This document shows, piece by piece, positions 60,601 to 64,000 of a stretch of 64,000 bases of DNA; the stretch's first letter is position 1; each line of letters begins with the position of its first letter. Made by a program: the position numbers and the translations under genes. This DNA is from Struthio camelus (lineage: Eukaryota > Chordata > Aves > Struthioniformes > Struthionidae). Under the pieces are notes generated by a model. It searched no databases. It worked only from the letters and a program-made list of their open reading frames with translations, and was not told where the DNA came from. The DNA lies in NCBI RefSeq assembly GCF_040807025.1, contig NC_090956.1, positions 3,956,517-4,020,516 on the forward strand, read 5' to 3'.

Positions 60601-62680
60601 GAGGCAGCGGAGAGGAAGGCAAAGGCGCGAGCCAGCAGAGCGCGGGGCGGCAGATCCCATCCGGGCCCCGGCCACCGTCCCCCACCGACGGCGCTTTGCG
60701 GCGTCTCGGTCCCAGCTGGGAATTTTATCAAGGAAACCTCGGGCTGCCAGGGCAGGGAAGAGCGGTGGGCTCCCGGACGGCGTGGGCAGGGCTGCCGAAT
60801 TGCTCCGGGGAGGGCAGGCAGGAGCTGGGGCCGCCTGCCGGGGCTTCACCTTGCAGAGCCCGGCACGGGCTGCGAGGCCGCGGCTCGGCCGGGCGATTTC
60901 TGCTCCGTCCCAGCTCCGTCAGAGGGGCCGAGACACTCGGTTTTCCCCAGCGGCTGGGACGTCTTTCTTCTCCCGGGCTGGCGGAGGCGAAGGAGCAGCG
61001 GCTGCTTTCCGGTGCTGCCGTCAGTGCAATTCGGGGCGCTGCGGTTGAAGGCAGGGGGGAATGAGCCGGGCAGGGGAAGAGGCTGCGAGAGCAGCTGTGC
61101 AAAAAGCACCAGTCCTGGAGCGGACACTTGCTCTAAATGCTCCCTTTTGGGTGCCCGGCTTCAGCTTTGCAGCCGTGCGTCCTGGGCCGCGCGAGCTCCC
61201 CTCCCGCTGCGCTCGCGGCCGCGGGCAGCCAGCGTTCGCTCCATCTTCCAGATGTCCAGACGCGGGACAAGGGCAGAGCTGGGGCAAGCTGGAGAGCAAG
61301 CCAACCTGGTCACGCACACGGTGCCGGCTGGAGGAAACCTGCTCCAGCTCCAGCTCCCTTGAGGCTGTTCTCCTCCTGTGCTACAGGAGAACACCCATGG
61401 ACCCGTCCGCGACGATCCTCCGCCGAGATGCCGGCTCCCCCAAGCTGCCCCGCGCAGTAACCGTGCTGGCTCTCCTGCAGCTGCCTCTCAGTCACGCTGT
61501 AGCGCTGCCACCGACCCCCCTTCTCTGCCGAGCAGCATCCTCCCAGGCGGCACCGAATCCAACACCTTGGGAAGCTCCTTGGCGTCGACTGTCCAAACGC
61601 CTTATCGGAGGTGCAACGCCCCATCCGGTGCGGGCTCAGACTGTCCCGACTGCACCTCTCCTGCTAGCCGATGCCACTCGGCTCACCTCGCTTTCTTCGG
61701 CTCTGCTCGTCCCTTGTAGCCTAAGTCTTGATCTGATGCTAAATGAGAGTTTCAGGGGCTGAGAATTTTTTTTCCTGATCCCTTCAACTCCTTCCTTGCT
61801 CCTGCCAGCTTCCAAAGCATTCAGGGGTTGTTCCCAGCCTCTTCTCCAGCTATGTTAAATTGTGCAAAAAATCTGTAAGAGCTGGTCACTTCCCTCACAT
61901 CTGGAAACCGGGCTCTTAAATGCCTGCACGAGCCAAGCCGCCAGGCAGAGAAGCAGCAGATGAGCCTGCTGCAGCATCCATCCGCTCCTCTTCCCCATCC
62001 GGGGTCACTCCGCGCAGGACGGAGGGTGCCAGGCGGGCGTACACCCAGCGTTTTCCTGGCAGACCGGTATCTGGCACAAGCAGCAGGAAGGGGGAGACGG
62101 GGGCGCTCAGACCACGCAGCCAGCATGTGCAGACACCAAAGGCTTTGCAGTCCAAGGAGCTACCATCAAATCGCCGGCTTTCCAGGCAAACCAGGATCGT
62201 TGCCTTGTGAGCACAGCTGCAAGAAGAAAAGCGCTCAGGTCCTCCAGCAAGTGCCCAGCTGCCGCAGGGGGCTGCTGGGGGCCTCGTGCTGCCATGCCGC
62301 TGCCGGAGAGCCCCGAGCCCAGGGCAAGCGGCCGGGAAGCGGGGAGGCAGCAGGGAGGGGGGCCACGCTGCTCAGAGCTCCCTCCCCACGGCCAGAGCCA
62401 AGGCAGGAATCTTATTATCCCGGCATCCTACTGCAGAGACGTCTTTTTGCAGCCCAAGCAAGCAAGCGCTTAGCTGCACCGAGAGGCACCGCCGAGCCAG
62501 TGCGGGAAGCCTGGGCATCGCCTGCCGGCTCCTAACGCCCGTCTGCTGCCGCAGTCCAGCCAGCCGGCGCTGTCCCCTTCCCCTGGGCGGGAAGCTGTGC
62601 CGGGGGGAACGGGCGCCGAGGCAGTCCCTCGGCATTAAGCGGAAGCACTGAGCCGACCCCGCGCTATCCCCAACTGAAAT
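39641..62680. other. MED9-NT5M intergenic region, no gene supported
   Basis: AT-richer stretches (about 39950-40900, 42100-42800, 52560-54200) alternate with CpG-dense blocks (about 43200-44200, 45600-46300, 47400-48300, 57900-60400, 60500-61300). Simple repeats include a T-run at 52506-52526, a C-run at 60449-60461 and CA-rich DNA near 46930. Frames of up to about 400 codons occur only in the GC-rich blocks, overlap on both strands, and show no domain. No tRNA, snoRNA, CR1 tail or splice-linked exon pair was recognised. Unannotated lncRNAs cannot be excluded. Confidence 0.6.
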
Positions 62681-62818
62681 GCAGAAAGGAGGGAGCCAGC
62701 ACCGCAGACAGGAGGGATCCTGCACCGCAGACAGGAGGGATCCTGCACCGCAGACAGGAGGGATCCAGCACCACAGAAAGGGGGGATCCAGCACTGCAGA
62801 CAGGAGGGATCCAGCACC
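62681..62818 (+). repeat. 23-bp tandem repeat, six copies
   Basis: Units of the form GCAGACAGGAGGGATCCAGCACC start at 62681, 62704, 62727, 62750, 62773 and 62796, an exact 23-bp period. Copies differ at a few positions (AGAAAGG versus AGACAGG). It lies 362 bp downstream of the NT5M stop codon and may be inside its 3' UTR. Confidence 0.97.
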
Positions 62819-63179
62819 GCTCCGTGCCACGCGCCAGGCCCGGAGCAAGGCAGTAACACGTTGAGGGCGAGCTCGTCCACCAGAAGCACCGGACTGGCCC
62901 CAGCGCCGGGTGCAAAGACCCCCCCGAGCCCGCGGGAAACACCCCACGACGGGGACTCCGGCGTCGCTCCTGCCACCGGCTCCTCTGGCCCAGCTGGGGC
63001 TTTCGGGGCGCTCGACGGGCTCCCTGGCATCAGGGCGACCGCGGAGCTTCGGCCCCCTCCTCCTCCTCCCCGCAGCAGGCACGGCGTCCGCCGGTCTGTC
63101 TGTGGTTTGCACAGCCTTCGGCCGGGCTCTGCGGGGCCAGGCGCCGCGGCGCAGCCCCGGGCAGCCGGGCAGCTCGGGC

Positions 63180-63337
63180 TCAGGCCGCCCGGCGGGGCGG
63201 CAGCCGTTTGCTGTCCAGGATGGCCTTCCAGTCGTCCCGCCAGGAGTGCAGCCGGCGGCCGGGCGGCTTCAGCTGCAGGTGCTTGTTGTGGCAGGCCGTG
63301 AAGAGGACGTGCTCCCAGCTGGGGTTCAGCTCGGCTC
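63180..63337 (-). CDS. NT5M: NT5M terminal coding exon
   Basis: It begins after ttgcag in phase 1 and ends with TGA (63182-63180). After DSKR the tail is LPPRRAA, a few residues longer than the human PC ending. No AATAAA was seen on the - strand within a few hundred bases downstream. Confidence 0.95.
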
Positions 63338-64000
63338 CTGCAAGGCAAGGAGGGCAGAACGGCTCGGGAAGGGGTCGCTGGGGGGCCGGCCCCGCGGTCC
63401 AGCTCGCAGAGCCCGGGCATCTGCTGAGACGCGGCTCCAGGCTCAGCCCTGCCGGGCGACCTGGACAGCCCTCCCGGGAACTGCTCCTCTGCCCGATTCG
63501 GCGGCCGTGCGTGCGCCCAGGGAGCCCGCGGCTGAGCGATCGAGCCAGCGCGGTGCGCCCGCGGCAGGGAAACCCCCCGGCACAGCCCAGGCAGGAACCT
63601 GCGCCCCCCGCTCCCCGCCAACCCTGCTCTCCCACCTCGGTGCGCGGCTGCTCCGCAGCCCGATTCCCTTGCTCAGCCCCCTTCCCCGCGCGCGACTGCG
63701 GGAAACGCAGCCTGCCGCCTGCGCTGCCGTTTGGTGCTCCCCGCGCAAGGAGGTGGCACTCGTTCCCATTGAGCGTCACCCGAGGGTGTCAGCGGGGCTG
63801 ACGTCCCCGGGAACACTCGACACCGACAAACCCCTAGCGAGAGCCGCGCCGGGCGGGCAGGTGAGCGTCCCGCGCTGGCGGCTGCCGCCGGCCCCTCGGG
63901 GCGGTGCACGGCCCCTTCTGCCACCCCACTCCTCCCTTACCCGTGATGTCGGGCCTGTCGTCGATGAGCAGGTCAGCAGAGACCACCGTTTTATCCCGCG
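63180..64000 (-). CDS. NT5M: Mitochondrial 5'(3')-deoxyribonucleotidase, last two coding exons (5' part outside window)
   Basis: On the - strand, 64000-63941 and 63337-63180 join at ACG-G|gtaagg ... ttgcag|GA. They read RDKTVVSADLLIDDRPDITG then AELNPSWEHVLFTACHNKHL, LHSWRDDWKAILDSKR and a short tail to TGA. This matches human NT5M (mdN) closely. The enzyme dephosphorylates dUMP and dTMP in the mitochondrial matrix, limiting dTTP. The segment holds the HAD-fold lysine (RDKT) and the acidic DD pair that binds Mg. The catalytic DMDGV motif and targeting peptide lie in exons to the right, outside the window. The cytosolic paralogue NT5C is less likely because of the HSWRDDWKAILDSKR match and the synteny. 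The interval includes a 603-bp intron. Confidence 0.96.
63338..63940 (-). other. NT5M: NT5M last intron
   Basis: A 603-bp GC-rich intron with donor gtaagg and acceptor ttgcag. Nothing else was recognised inside. Confidence 0.9.
63941..64000 (-). CDS. NT5M: NT5M penultimate coding exon, cut by window edge
   Basis: Sixty bases are visible, encoding (T)RDKTVVSADLLIDDRPDIT and one base of Gly before the donor gtaagg. The exon continues beyond 64000. Confidence 0.94.

Noticed and set aside
1-64000. CR1-type LINEs, endogenous retroviral genes with clear motifs, CRISPR arrays, bacterial operons
   Set aside because: No CR1 3' octamer tail, no recognisable reverse transcriptase or protease motif, and no regular spacer arrays were seen. 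The spliced vertebrate genes exclude a prokaryotic source.

Overview
The window is vertebrate nuclear DNA, most likely from a bird or another sauropsid. It holds four interrupted genes with canonical GT/AG introns, very GC- and CpG-rich non-coding DNA, many short tandem repeats and few recognisable transposons. The genes are PEMT, RASD1, MED9 and NT5M, neighbours on human chromosome 17p11.2 (from memory); order and relative orientation are kept. The bird assignment is inference from compactness, GC content and repeat scarcity; the gene calls rest on long protein matches and in-phase splice junctions.

Layout. 1-18022: the 3' part of PEMT on the + strand, five coding exons (2893-3008, 9654-9799, 13924-14035, 17182-17256, 17968-18022); the start codon lies left of the window. 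18023-28400: intergenic, with a CpG-dense block just after PEMT and a set of tandem repeats leading up to RASD1. 28844-29963: RASD1 on the + strand, complete, two coding exons, 3' UTR with a poly(A) signal at 30746. About 32916-39250: MED9 on the - strand, two coding exons (39141-38969 and 33784-33568), its 3' end facing that of RASD1. Most of the right part of the MED9 intron is a 2-kb minisatellite that begins about 30 bp from the exon 1 splice donor. 39250-63179: a GC-rich stretch with no gene I can support. 63180-64000: the last two coding exons of NT5M on the - strand, continuing beyond the right edge.

The genes are not an operon and have unrelated jobs: PEMT methylates phosphatidylethanolamine in the ER, RASD1 is a glucocorticoid-induced Ras-like GTPase, MED9 is a Mediator subunit, and NT5M is a mitochondrial deoxyribonucleotidase. 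The main observations beyond gene calling are: a perfect-consensus glucocorticoid response element 2.6 kb downstream of the RASD1 poly(A) signal, inside the predicted MED9 3' UTR; departures of PEMT from both AdoMet-binding motifs proposed for the human enzyme; a 12-copy GGGGCC tract beside the MED9 promoter; the minisatellite next to the MED9 splice donor; and an exon-like symmetric reading frame of unknown identity at 31.7 kb. I found no evidence of a novel multi-gene system.
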